Shown in pieces: positions 47,617 through 56,367 of a DNA stretch of 64,000 nt (its first letter is position 1; each line of letters starts with the position of its first letter). A program made the translations under genes and the position numbers. The DNA is taken from positions 7,487,122 to 7,551,121 of the forward strand of contig NZ_CP062165.1 in assembly GCF_014844075.1 (NCBI RefSeq). The letters run 5' to 3'. Below the pieces are notes generated by a model. It searched no databases and was not told the DNA's origin. It was given only the letters and a program-made list of their open reading frames with translations. Source of the stretch: Paenibacillus sp. JNUCC-31. GTDB lineage: Bacteria; Bacillota; Bacilli; Paenibacillales; Paenibacillaceae.

Positions 47617-49344
47617 TTACCATGTGTCTGTATCGTTAGATGGCTCTGCCGGCAGTAGAATTCGTACGGTCGTTCCGCCGCCGTACACACTTCCGATCTC
47701 TAAACCGTAGTTGTCTCCGTACCGAAGTTTGATTCTCTCATTCACATTTTTTAACCCACAACCACTTTCCGGACCTGATACATTAAGCATAGACTGGGCG
47801 GTTTCGGGCTTCATACCGACTCCATTGTCGATTACGTTCAGTTCAATCAGATTGTCTAGCCTACGTGCCTCAATACGAATTGCGATTGTGTCACCATACC
47901 ACGCATGTTTGAAAACATTCTCAACAATAGGTTGAAGAATCAACTTAATAACCGGAACGTCTAATATGCTGGGATCCGCGTCTACACTGAAAATGAAAGC
48001 ATCGACATACTTGACTCTTTGAATATTCATATAGGATTCAACCTGCTCCAGTTCTTTCACAAGCGGTATTACGATATTCCCCTCGTTCAATGTTAGACGG
48101 TAGAATTTCGATAATCCTTTGACCATCTCCGTAACTTGAGCCGTTTCTCCCAAATTAGCAAGGCTGCTAATGGTAGAGAGCGTGTTGTATAGAAAGTGTG
48201 GATTAATCTGGGCCTGTAATGCGTCTAGTTCGGCCTGTTTACGTCGGATACCCTGAACGTAGACGTTGCTGATCAACTCTTGAATATTGGTGGCCATGGA
48301 GTTAAAGGCGTCAGCGATTTGACTGAATTCATCATTTCCACGGAAACGAAGCCGTTTCTCAAAACTGCCATTCTCGAAAGCACGGACTAGCGTAATGATT
48401 TTTCTCATTTTGCGTCCGGAAAGTCTGGCCACCAGGAATCCGATAAACATCATGACAACAAAGCTAATTGTACAGACGGATAAGATGATTTTTTGGAGAC
48501 GTTGAGCGTCTTTTTGCAAATAATCATGGGGCACCCAGGTTTCTATTACAAAGTCCGTTCCCGGCACAACATGTTTTAGTGTCAAATATGAAGATGAATT
48601 GGCTGCTTCTGGATCTGTGCCTCCACGCTGGTACATAACAGCCCCCGTAATTCCGTCAACGAGTCGCATGGAGATGCCATCTTCTTCTGGATACATTACA
48701 TAGTTTCCAAGCAGATCAGCAAACCCTACTGTGATCCGTAATATACCGCTGTTGTGATAATCGTTGAAGGACAGCATACGACGTACATGAGATATTTGAC
48801 TTAAGTCACGATCCGACTGGACCTGCATCCACCGATTATCGTTTCCCTCAAAGATATGCTGAGCCCAGCCGCTGTCCTTAATTTCAGAGGAAGACAGAAT
48901 GTAGTAGTCACTCTCCTTCAGCGGCTTGGTGAGGTCATCCCCTTCTACAATGTTCAGATCGTTATTATTGGCGTATAGAACAATCCGTAAAGGATTGCCG
49001 AACAGCTGCAATGGAGATTGCATTTTGGGTATGATCTCATCAATCATGGTCAAATAGATGTCGTGTGGCTCTCCTTTCTTCTGCAATGCTCGTTGAAAGG
49101 GGGCGCTGCTAAACAGATTATCCGAGATACGTTGTATCTCATCCAATTGATATTTCAAATTATTGCTCGTCTGTGCCATTGTCGTTCGAATATTAGTCTC
49201 TGCGATTTCTGTCCTTGAATTGGTGAGCATCATAAAGGAAACATAACCGATGACGGCGTCTGTCACTAGAACAAGCAACAAATAGGTAATCATCATTTTA
49301 TAGGTATAAGGAATTATTTTCCCTTTTCGTGTTGTTTGGATCAT
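47617..49344 (-). CDS. YesM-like sensor histidine kinase
   Basis: 575 residues. Membrane helices at about 17-42 and 286-307 bound an extracellular sensor domain of about 245 residues, followed by HAMP. The His_kinase domain has phospho-acceptor His383 in Q-I-N-P-H-F-L-Y-N-T. The ATPase has V-I-D-N-G-V-G-M and G-L-K-N-V-N-E-R. It is the classic sugar-sensing partner of the YesN-type regulator next door, likely detecting galacto-oligosaccharides directly or through a binding protein. Confidence 0.93.
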   Translation of the reverse strand: MIQTTRKGKIIPYTYKMMITYLLLVLVTDAVIGYVSFMMLTNSRTEIAETNIRTTMAQTSNNLKYQLDEIQRISDNLFSSAPFQRALQKKGEPHDIYLTMIDEIIPKMQSPLQLFGNPLRIVLYANNNDLNIVEGDDLTKPLKESDYYILSSSEIKDSGWAQHIFEGNDNRWMQVQSDRDLSQISHVRRMLSFNDYHNSGILRITVGFADLLGNYVMYPEEDGISMRLVDGITGAVMYQRGGTDPEAANSSSYLTLKHVVPGTDFVIETWVPHDYLQKDAQRLQKIILSVCTISFVVMMFIGFLVARLSGRKMRKIITLVRAFENGSFEKRLRFRGNDEFSQIADAFNSMATNIQELISNVYVQGIRRKQAELDALQAQINPHFLYNTLSTISSLANLGETAQVTEMVKGLSKFYRLTLNEGNIVIPLVKELEQVESYMNIQRVKYVDAFIFSVDADPSILDVPVIKLILQPIVENVFKHAWYGDTIAIRIEARRLDNLIELNVIDNGVGMKPETAQSMLNVSGPESGCGLKNVNERIKLRYGDNYGLEIGSVYGGGTTVRILLPAEPSNDTDTW

Positions 49345-49524
49345 ATGTAATCTCCCGTTTCATCGCATGTGTAATTCTGTATATGAAGCAGTATATCTCA
49401 GACAGTACCCGTGTAATAGAGTTTGTTTAATATTGTGCTGTTCCTTAGACGACGGAGAGGCCGATCTCAAATCGATCGGCCCACCTAAGATGTTCATTTA
49501 GAACATAATGAAATGAAGATGATA

Positions 49525-51066
49525 TCAGTTATTCTCTAGGAAGGCATCGATCTGGCTCTGTAGTTCTGCTTGCACCGTGTCAATCCCGGCAGTATTGAGT
49601 TGGCTTATCAACTCGGCTTGCCCCTTCTGTGGATCGGCAACCAGGCCGTATTCTAACGGTACACCATAACGTATCATGATATTTCCGATATTCGCCAGCT
49701 CAGTCTTTACTTTTTGATCATCGAACACAAATGTTTCTAGCGGATAATTAAATATTTTTTCTTTCCAAGCCGTCTCTATTTCCATTGCTTCTTGAGGATA
49801 GGAAACTTCTGTGCGGTTCAAAGGAGAATTCCATCCCCAGTTGGAGAAGCCGGCGTATTTGTCTCTATCCGGGCCTGGCTTGTATTTGTCTTCTTCGAGT
49901 GGTTCGTAGTGGATACCTGCGATACCATACATCGTCAGGTCATGGATTTGTTTGTCATTCTGCAATAAATCAATAACCATCAGGGCACGTTCAATATGCT
50001 CGGATGTCGCATGGACAGCCATACCGTTTTGTGTTGAGATGGAGGCCGTCTTCTTCTGGTCCGGCGTAAGATCCACGATCGACATCTCCACATCCGGCAG
50101 ATCACGTTGCGCTTCAACAAACTGGAATCCCAGTGATCCGAGATTTCCTTTAAGAGATGCTGCCTTTCCGGCTTTAACATCCTGCCACACTTCATTTTTA
50201 CTGTTAACGACATTCTTAGACCAGACTCGACTATCCGCCAAATCTTTATAATACACAAGCAGTTCTTTAAACTCAGGTGTATCGTAGACATTGAAGACCT
50301 TTCCTGCCGGATCGTCGAGCTTAAAAGCAAAAGGCATGTTCGGGTCCACAAGCTTCCATTCGTTCTGCTGCTCAAGCAGCATATTATCTAATTCATGCCA
50401 CTTGTATCCACCCCCGGCAGCTGTTGCGAAACCACTCATGCCCGCCTCGTTTTGAGCAATGCCCTTCGTATAAGCAGCGAATGTCTCGGCATTCGTAACC
50501 GGCTCAAGATTATGTTTCTTACGTAAATCTTCACGGATCATGACAACCTTATCCGTAATTTCCTGGTTATTGTTCGGAACCATGTATTGTTTACCTTTGA
50601 TCTTAGCTTGTTCCCATGAAACTTTCGGCATAGCCTTCCATGTCATCGGTGCATGGGTCTGTAACAATTCATCAGTAAGTTCATAAAAGCCGCCATTCAT
50701 GGCCTGGTTATGATAGAAGGCCCAATTTGCCGTAAATACCAAATCAAAGTCGTCTCTTGCGGCGAATTTCAGCGGATATTTAGACGACCAATCGGACCAG
50801 TCGAGGAACTCTGTTTCAATTGTGGTATTGATCTTTTCCTTAAGTAGTTGGTTTACCTCGTTAAACACCAAGTCATAATCCGCAGGTTTGCTGCCGATTA
50901 ACAACATCTTCAACGAGACCTCTTCGGATTTACCAGTTTTGTTACTAGCTTCTCCTGATGACTCATTATTGGCATTACCATTATTACTGTTACATGCACT
51001 TAAAAGTAGACTCACCAGCAGCATGAGTATGAGAAGTCTCACGCCCACCCTTTTCTTTTGCTTCAT
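49525..51066 (-). CDS. Second sugar-binding lipoprotein, paralogue
   Basis: 513 residues with lipobox L-L-S-A-C-N and long identical-looking stretches with the 42398-43933 protein (for example T-E-F-L-D-W-S-D-W-S and N-W-G-W-N-S). It has no permease genes of its own. It stands alone upstream of the sensor kinase, so it may feed the same permeases with another ligand or present ligand to the kinase. A cre-like site lies just upstream. GGGAGAT precedes the ATG. Confidence 0.9.
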   Translation of the reverse strand: MKQKKRVGVRLLILMLLVSLLLSACNSNNGNANNESSGEASNKTGKSEEVSLKMLLIGSKPADYDLVFNEVNQLLKEKINTTIETEFLDWSDWSSKYPLKFAARDDFDLVFTANWAFYHNQAMNGGFYELTDELLQTHAPMTWKAMPKVSWEQAKIKGKQYMVPNNNQEITDKVVMIREDLRKKHNLEPVTNAETFAAYTKGIAQNEAGMSGFATAAGGGYKWHELDNMLLEQQNEWKLVDPNMPFAFKLDDPAGKVFNVYDTPEFKELLVYYKDLADSRVWSKNVVNSKNEVWQDVKAGKAASLKGNLGSLGFQFVEAQRDLPDVEMSIVDLTPDQKKTASISTQNGMAVHATSEHIERALMVIDLLQNDKQIHDLTMYGIAGIHYEPLEEDKYKPGPDRDKYAGFSNWGWNSPLNRTEVSYPQEAMEIETAWKEKIFNYPLETFVFDDQKVKTELANIGNIMIRYGVPLEYGLVADPQKGQAELISQLNTAGIDTVQAELQSQIDAFLENN

Positions 51067-51101
51067 CTGACATCTCCCTTTGTTTGCAAAGTGTTAGTAG
51101 A

Positions 51102-51115
51102 TGTAATCGCTTTCT
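51102..51115 (-). promoter_or_regulatory. Probable cre element
   Basis: On the minus strand AGAAAGCGATTACA matches TGNAANCGNWNNCA except for the first base. It lies 36 bases upstream of the second binding protein start. Confidence 0.5.
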
Positions 51116-51396
51116 AAAAGAAGCGAAATCAACTGTACCGCTACGCAACTTGATCATCTCTTTTAACTTCATTATAGGTAAACATGACACGCTTCGAAAT
51201 TCAGTCAAGCAACAAAAACCTATACTTATTCAACGATTTCATGACCTTGTTGTGATAAATTTAAGCCAACTTATGCAAAAATGTATCAAACTTCTTTGAA
51301 AAAGGTGAGCTATCTTGTTAATGAACTGCGGAAAATCAAGTTCTCCACCATCAAAAAACATTAAAAAACATCAAAAAAACAAAACAATTTCTCCTC

Positions 51397-51585
51397 TTAC
51401 GTCCAAAACATCTCATCTTTAGTCACGCCCACTTTTTTAGCGGCTTTGTGGTATGAATTTCAATGCAATATGGACACCTCGTCGTATGGGCTACCGCAAC
51501 TGCAATCAATTCTTTCTCTTTGGTACTGAGTGTGCCGGCTTTTAACGCTTGCTAATCAAGAGACCCAAAGGCTTTAAAGGAATCT
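51397..51585 (-). pseudogene. AhpD/carboxymuconolactone-decarboxylase-like fragment
   Basis: Encodes F-K-A-F-G-S-L-D, a stop, A-L-K-A-G-T-L-S-T-K-E-K-E-L-I-A-V-A-V-A-H, and C-P-Y-C-I-E-I-H. After one base shift, K-A-A-K-K-V-G-V-T-K-D-E-M follows. The C-x-x-C and E-K-E-L-I-A-V-A-V-A are diagnostic of AhpD-like peroxide-detoxifying proteins. The start, an internal stop (near 51555) and a frameshift (near 51450) show it is dead. Confidence 0.72.
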
Positions 51586-52080
51586 AGTCTGAAATGTACT
51601 TTACTCAAATATAAGAAGTGTCATCAGCAAGTGTGTCCGATCTCGTTAACAGCAATTTTATAAACATATATGGAATAACCGGTGCTTCATCTCGTTGTAT
51701 TTCAGGTGCCCTCATTTCACCACTCATTGTGTATTGTGAGACTGGGTTGAACGTTAAGATAGAACATCACTACTCTTTTTGAGCAATATAAAAAAGAAGG
51801 CTAATCACTATTTATGTGGATATAAAAACTATTAAACCGTTAAATGTGTTGCTCATACTCTTCCAAAATGTAAAAAAGCTGCTAGTTTAGCAGCTTGATC
51901 TGGTTCCATGTCATGTCCAACACCAGTAGAATTTAAGTAGTTAAAAACTCATTTCCACCAGTGTCCCGTCTAAACTCCAACGGATCGATAAAACAGGAAA
52001 TCCCGTTTTGACGCTATTTCGTCCAAAACGGGATGTACATGGTACATGATGATTTTTATGATTCATTTATTCTCCTTGCT
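51586..52080. other. Gene-free stretch with two hairpins
   Basis: No gene recognised. AAGCTGCT/AGCAGCTT (51876-51896) followed by T-run on the minus strand is an intrinsic terminator. ATCCCGTTTTG/CAAAACGGGAT (52000-52034) is a second strong hairpin with a 13-base loop. Confidence 0.55.
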
Positions 52081-52252
52081 TCAAGCTTCGATTGCACCTA
52101 GGACCATCTCGTCGTTATGAGTAAATACTGCCTGCACGTCAGTATTCCCTGTATTAGGTTCTCCACCAGATTCAATCCTTTAAAATGATCAAAATCAACA
52201 GATTGATTGGCAATCACGTCAAGTCTTTGGTCAGCAACCTCGTGGATACCTA
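52081..52252 (-). pseudogene. RbsB-like sugar-binding protein fragment
   Basis: Encodes H-E-V-A-D-Q-R-L-D-V-I-A-N-Q-S-V-D-F-D, K-G-L-N-L-V-E-N-L-I-Q-G, and after a frameshift T-D-V-Q-A-V-F-T-H-N-D-E-M-V-L-G-A-I-E-A. This is a central part of a ribose-type periplasmic binding protein (RbsB group). It ends early at a TGA, and both ends of the gene are missing. Confidence 0.72.
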
Positions 52253-52397
52253 TGTCTGGACAATGCCAGTATAAAGTCTTTTTTCTCTCATTTAAAGACC
52301 GAGAAAATGTACCTGAAATGAAGCAGCAAACAAAGCGGAGTCAAACAGCAAGTAAACGAATATATTCTGTCCTAAATCTAGGACCGATCTTCAGAAG

Positions 52398-52500
52398 AAA
52401 CTAAACGACCATTCCCCCAGTGGAATACCGGGAAACGGCCGCAGCTTAAATGTTGTCTTTTTGTAATGTCTACTTGACAGGTTTATGACCAAAATAGCGA
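52398..52500 (+). mobile_element. IS3-type transposase 3' end remnant (copy 2)
   Basis: With one extra C in a C5 run removed, 52398-52449 would read K-L-N-D-H-S-P-V-E-Y-R-E-T-A-A-A and stop, a textbook IS3 OrfB ending. Flanking DNA through TGTCTACTTGACAGG matches the copy at 673-770. The bases following (AATAGCGAC...CCTCGAC, to 52525) also resemble a worn family A end. Confidence 0.6.
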
Positions 52501-52631
52501 CTTACAATGGGACCGTGTTTTTCGTTCCTCGACTAATTCTGATAGACGTAAATCCATTCATTGTTCAAGCTTAATCTCATGGTGGTTATTGAAACATATC
52601 GCTGGTGGCGTCCGCCAGCATACTTTTCATC

Positions 52632-53789
52632 TTACCAAAAATAAAGATCCTTTCCCTTCAGCTTGAGAATAGCTTCAATGAAGTAATAGTCCCCATAGAT
52701 GATCGATTGATGATGAGTAACGCTATGATATGCAGCAGATCCATTTTGCACGATGCAATCACAATCAGAACTCCAGTCCGTTCGCTGCTCATCCAACGTT
52801 CGTAACAATTTCAGGGCTGCGGCCAGGTAAAGATCCTTTTCATATTCGCCAACCGCCTTAGCAATCTCGATCAGTCCACAAGCCGCAATGGCTGCAGCTG
52901 TAGAGTCTTCATATGCCGGATCCTTCGGCTGTCTGAAATCGACCGGAATGATACCGCTCTCTGGAATATTCGCAATGAAATAGTGCGCAATCCGCTTGGC
53001 TGTATGCAAGTACTCTTCTTTTCCCGTATGCTGATAACTCATCATGAAGCCATACAACCCCCACGCCTGACCGCGTGTCCAAGCAGAGCCATTCTCATAT
53101 CCTTGTCCCCCGTGAGTCTGAACTACACCGCCTAGGAAGGGATCAAATTCAACAATGTGATGGACTGAGCCATCCGGTCTTACGAAGGTTTTCATGACGG
53201 TATCCGCATGCCGTTCCGCAATTTGCCTGAAACGGGGATCGCCCGTCTCCTCGGACGCCCAATATAGCAAAGGAATGTTAAACATGCAGTCAATGATTGC
53301 CCAGCCACGTGTATCTTCTTCTGAGATATCATTCCAAGCGCGAATGAATTCGCCGACGGGATTATAGCGTCCAGCGAGCAGATTGGCAGCATGCAGCGCT
53401 CTTTTGCGAGAGGCGGGATTTTGCGTTAACTTGTAATTCGCCACGCTCGTTGGCAGCCACATAAATCCGACATCATGATGCAGCCCGTAGAATTTTTCAA
53501 AGCTCGCATCCAGCTTATCCTCGGCCAGATTGGAATAGTTCTTATATTTCTCCTGTCCCGTAACATGGTACATCTGCCAGAGCATGCCGGCCCAAAAGCC
53601 ATTGGTCCACCAGTTGATACCATCCGCATCATCGCCGCTCGGGTTCTGGGTGGCACGGTCATCGTGCACGCCGTCCAAGGTCGTATAAGGGATTTTGTGC
53701 TGCGATTTATCGCTCATCCAATCCATCTTGTCCATTATTTTCTGAACGACCCGGTCTACCCAAGCATTAGTTTTATCCACTACTAGCAT
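52632..53789 (-). CDS. Unsaturated glucuronyl hydrolase (GH88)
   Basis: 385 residues. The alpha/alpha barrel protein aligns by eye with Bacillus sp. GL1 UGL: W-W-T-N-G-F-W-A-G-M-L-W, catalytic-type Asp106 in H-H-D-V-G-F-M-W and Asp167 in I-I-D-C-M-F-N-I-P-L-L. It also has W-T-R-G-Q-A-W-G-L-Y-G-F and D-S-T-A-A-A-I-A-A-C-G-L. GH88 enzymes remove the unsaturated uronic acid that a polysaccharide lyase leaves at the non-reducing end. No signal peptide, so cytoplasmic. Last gene of the GH28/heparinase/hydrolase/GH43 operon. Confidence 0.88.
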   Translation of the reverse strand: MLVVDKTNAWVDRVVQKIMDKMDWMSDKSQHKIPYTTLDGVHDDRATQNPSGDDADGINWWTNGFWAGMLWQMYHVTGQEKYKNYSNLAEDKLDASFEKFYGLHHDVGFMWLPTSVANYKLTQNPASRKRALHAANLLAGRYNPVGEFIRAWNDISEEDTRGWAIIDCMFNIPLLYWASEETGDPRFRQIAERHADTVMKTFVRPDGSVHHIVEFDPFLGGVVQTHGGQGYENGSAWTRGQAWGLYGFMMSYQHTGKEEYLHTAKRIAHYFIANIPESGIIPVDFRQPKDPAYEDSTAAAIAACGLIEIAKAVGEYEKDLYLAAALKLLRTLDEQRTDWSSDCDCIVQNGSAAYHSVTHHQSIIYGDYYFIEAILKLKGKDLYFW

Positions 53790-53903
53790 CGCTTCTCTCC
53801 CGCCTTTTCCTGAAAATTCAATCAGTTATACTGCAAAATTTACTCAGACAAAACCATATTCTTCTAATGAAAATAGCTTTATAGTAGTGTCTTTTTTGAT
53901 ATG

Positions 53904-55484
53904 TTAAGCGTCCTCATCATGTTTATAATCAATATAGTCAAAATCCGCATGCAGTCTCGTTCCTCGCAAATCCTGCACACATACCCCTGCAAATGCGCCT
54001 GTAAAAGACAATTTGTTCATATATTCATCTGCTAGCACACCGCTGTAAAGTTCAGGCCCAATCGACTTCCAGTTCTCACCATTCGGAGAATAGTAAAATT
54101 GGATTTTTTCCTTGTGGATGACTGCCTTAAGGTAGCAGCACACCCAACCCACAATGCTTGCAACATCCTCCGACTCGTCATACACTCCTTGCTGGCTGAA
54201 TATGACAGCCAGGTGCTTGCCAAGCTGCTCATCATGTGATATCCGCAAATAAAAATGATCCGACTCGTCGTAAAATAACACCAGACCTGCCATCTGTGTA
54301 AAGGCTTCCGGCTCAAATTCGACGCAGGTCGATATCTCGCAATCCAAACTGTGCAGCCGTCTGGCTATGAGGCTCTGTCGATTCCAGGAGTAGAGCGATT
54401 CCTGCCCATACAGTCGAAGATGTCCCGGCCGTTCTGAGAGCGACAACCATGTCTTGTCCATGGGAATCCGTAGGGAATTCCAGTGGATACTGAGCCGCTC
54501 CCCATCAAAATGCTCTCTCTCCGGCTCGACCGGAAAGGGATAGGGTGGTAGCTTCGGCGGCTCCACCTCCAGCTTCGGAAGACGCCCTCCACCTGCCAGG
54601 CGAAGCCAGCCGTCGTCTGTCCAGACGACCTTTTGCAGCGAGGTTTCACGTCCCAACGGACTGAGGCGGCTTCCATCCGGAAGAGGACGGCTGCAAATAT
54701 GAGCCATATACCATTCGCCATTTTGCGTTTCAACCAGGCTGCCGTGCCCGGCCTTTTGAAGCGGATAATCGGGTGATCCTACCGTAGTCAGCAAAGGATA
54801 ATCTGGGTCTATCTCATAAGGGCCATCGATCGTTCGGGAACGCAGCAAGGTGGCTGCATGATTGATCCCTGTTCCTCCCTCCGCTACGAGGAGGTAATAA
54901 TATCCGTTCCTTTGATATACCATCGGCCCTTCAGTTACTCCAAGAGATGTACCTCGGGTTACAAGCTTGACGGGGCCAACCAACTTGCCCTTTACCGGGC
55001 TGAACTCCTGCATGATGATCCCGGCAAACCGATTGTGGTTTTTGCGGAAATCCCATTGCATGTTGAACAGCCATTTACGACCATCCGTATCATGGAAGAG
55101 AAAATGATCAAAGCCGCTCGAATTCAAGTACACAGGCTCAGACCAAGGGCCTTCAATCGCCGGAGCGGTTACGACATAGTTATGCAAATCCTTGTATACG
55201 CCGCGTCGGCCAACCACATTGGTATAGCATAGATAATACAAGCCATCGTCATAGCTCAACGAAGGAGCCCAAATCCCTCCCGAACTCGGAATGCCTTTCA
55301 GATCAAGCAAACTTAAACGGTCAAGCGGTCTAGCTGCCGGTCGCCAGTGTACCAGATCGCGGGAATGATGAATCAGTACGCCTGGAAACCATTCAAAAGT
55401 AGAGGTTGCAATATAATAGTCATCACCTGCACGAATGATCGATGCATCCGGATTAAAGCCGCGTAGAATCGGATTTTGAATCAT
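53904..55484 (-). CDS. GH43 beta-xylosidase/arabinosidase-like protein
   Basis: 526 residues from the ATG at 55484, which has AGGAGGAG upstream; the longer frame to 55655 has no site. A five-bladed propeller GH43 with Asp13 (F-N-P-D-A-S-I), Asp126 (G-F-D-H-F-L-F) and Glu185 (V-T-E-G-P-M). A C-terminal beta-sandwich (about 320-520) resembles the XynB-type module. No signal peptide. It overlaps the upstream hydrolase by 32 bases, indicating translational coupling. Likely trims xylose or arabinose from imported oligosaccharides; which sugar is not certain. Confidence 0.88.
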   Translation of the reverse strand: MIQNPILRGFNPDASIIRAGDDYYIATSTFEWFPGVLIHHSRDLVHWRPAARPLDRLSLLDLKGIPSSGGIWAPSLSYDDGLYYLCYTNVVGRRGVYKDLHNYVVTAPAIEGPWSEPVYLNSSGFDHFLFHDTDGRKWLFNMQWDFRKNHNRFAGIIMQEFSPVKGKLVGPVKLVTRGTSLGVTEGPMVYQRNGYYYLLVAEGGTGINHAATLLRSRTIDGPYEIDPDYPLLTTVGSPDYPLQKAGHGSLVETQNGEWYMAHICSRPLPDGSRLSPLGRETSLQKVVWTDDGWLRLAGGGRLPKLEVEPPKLPPYPFPVEPEREHFDGERLSIHWNSLRIPMDKTWLSLSERPGHLRLYGQESLYSWNRQSLIARRLHSLDCEISTCVEFEPEAFTQMAGLVLFYDESDHFYLRISHDEQLGKHLAVIFSQQGVYDESEDVASIVGWVCCYLKAVIHKEKIQFYYSPNGENWKSIGPELYSGVLADEYMNKLSFTGAFAGVCVQDLRGTRLHADFDYIDYKHDEDA

Positions 55485-56292
55485 TGTTATCTCCTCCTCT
55501 TTCCAAAAATGCCTGTAAAGCACCATTGAACTCATGGGGTGTCTCCATACTGGAAAAATGGCCTGCCTCCGGCAGATCAACGAACACCGCATGAGGCACG
55601 CATTCCAGAAGTCTATCCGCGGAGCGATGCGCTCCCTTGAAATCCTTTGCTCCATTCACCACGCATACTGGACCCGGAGCTTGCATCGCAAGCAGCTTGG
55701 GCAGAAGCGCGTCACCCAGAATGCAATCCGGCTCACGGTGGGTGCATTGCCAAGCCTTCCAATCGGTAATCATAGTCCACAGCCTATCCTGATAACCATT
55801 CCGGTCTTCCCCGCATCCCTCCAGCAGGCGTGCAAACCATTCCTGCTTGAAGCGCGGCACATCCGTCACCAGGGTTGGTGGAATGTCCGGCTTCGAATCA
55901 GGAATTGCACCACTGGCGACAGTCACCGACCGCACATGCTCCGGGTACAGCGCCCAGAAATCGAGCGCTACAAATGATCCCAACGACAGTCCGACCAAGT
56001 GCGCGGCGTCGATATTCAAATGCCCCAGAAGTGCTCGCAAGTCCTCAGCATGCAGGAAGGGCTGTCCATTCAGGGGTAAGGAAGATCTTCCATACCCTCT
56101 AAGGTCATAACAAAGAATTGAATAACGTGAAGCAAAATGCTCGATCTGTGGCTTCCACATGCGTCGATCCACCGAATGGGCGTGAATGAACACCAATGTC
56201 TCTTCGGAAGCACCTTGAACCTGATATTGGTAATCTAGGAGAATGTCCTGATCCAGCTCGATATGGCCCGAGATCATTTGCTCCTTCTTCAT
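55453..56292 (-). CDS. Alpha/beta hydrolase (possible esterase)
   Basis: 279 residues from ATG 56292 behind AAAGGAG. The catalytic triad is visible: Ser103 in G-L-S-L-G-S, Asp in N-G-A-K-D-F and His in E-A-G-H-F-S-S. The oxyanion region is I-H-A-H-S. Cytoplasmic by lack of signal. Being inside a polysaccharide operon it may remove acetyl, methyl or aromatic esters from imported sugars, but the fold serves many reactions. Confidence 0.85.
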   Translation of the reverse strand: MKKEQMISGHIELDQDILLDYQYQVQGASEETLVFIHAHSVDRRMWKPQIEHFASRYSILCYDLRGYGRSSLPLNGQPFLHAEDLRALLGHLNIDAAHLVGLSLGSFVALDFWALYPEHVRSVTVASGAIPDSKPDIPPTLVTDVPRFKQEWFARLLEGCGEDRNGYQDRLWTMITDWKAWQCTHREPDCILGDALLPKLLAMQAPGPVCVVNGAKDFKGAHRSADRLLECVPHAVFVDLPEAGHFSSMETPHEFNGALQAFLERGGDNNDSKSDSTRL

Positions 56293-56367
56293 TCTGTAAA
56301 CTCCTTTCCTATCCACGGTAACTTTTTGAGACTTTCAGACGTGCGAGGTACTTCTTAATCAGCACGT

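Noticed and set aside
49460..49483. GGCCGAT...ATCGGCC hairpin after the second binding protein as a terminator
   Set aside because: Stem is short and no T-run follows on the relevant strand, so I could not support it as a terminator.
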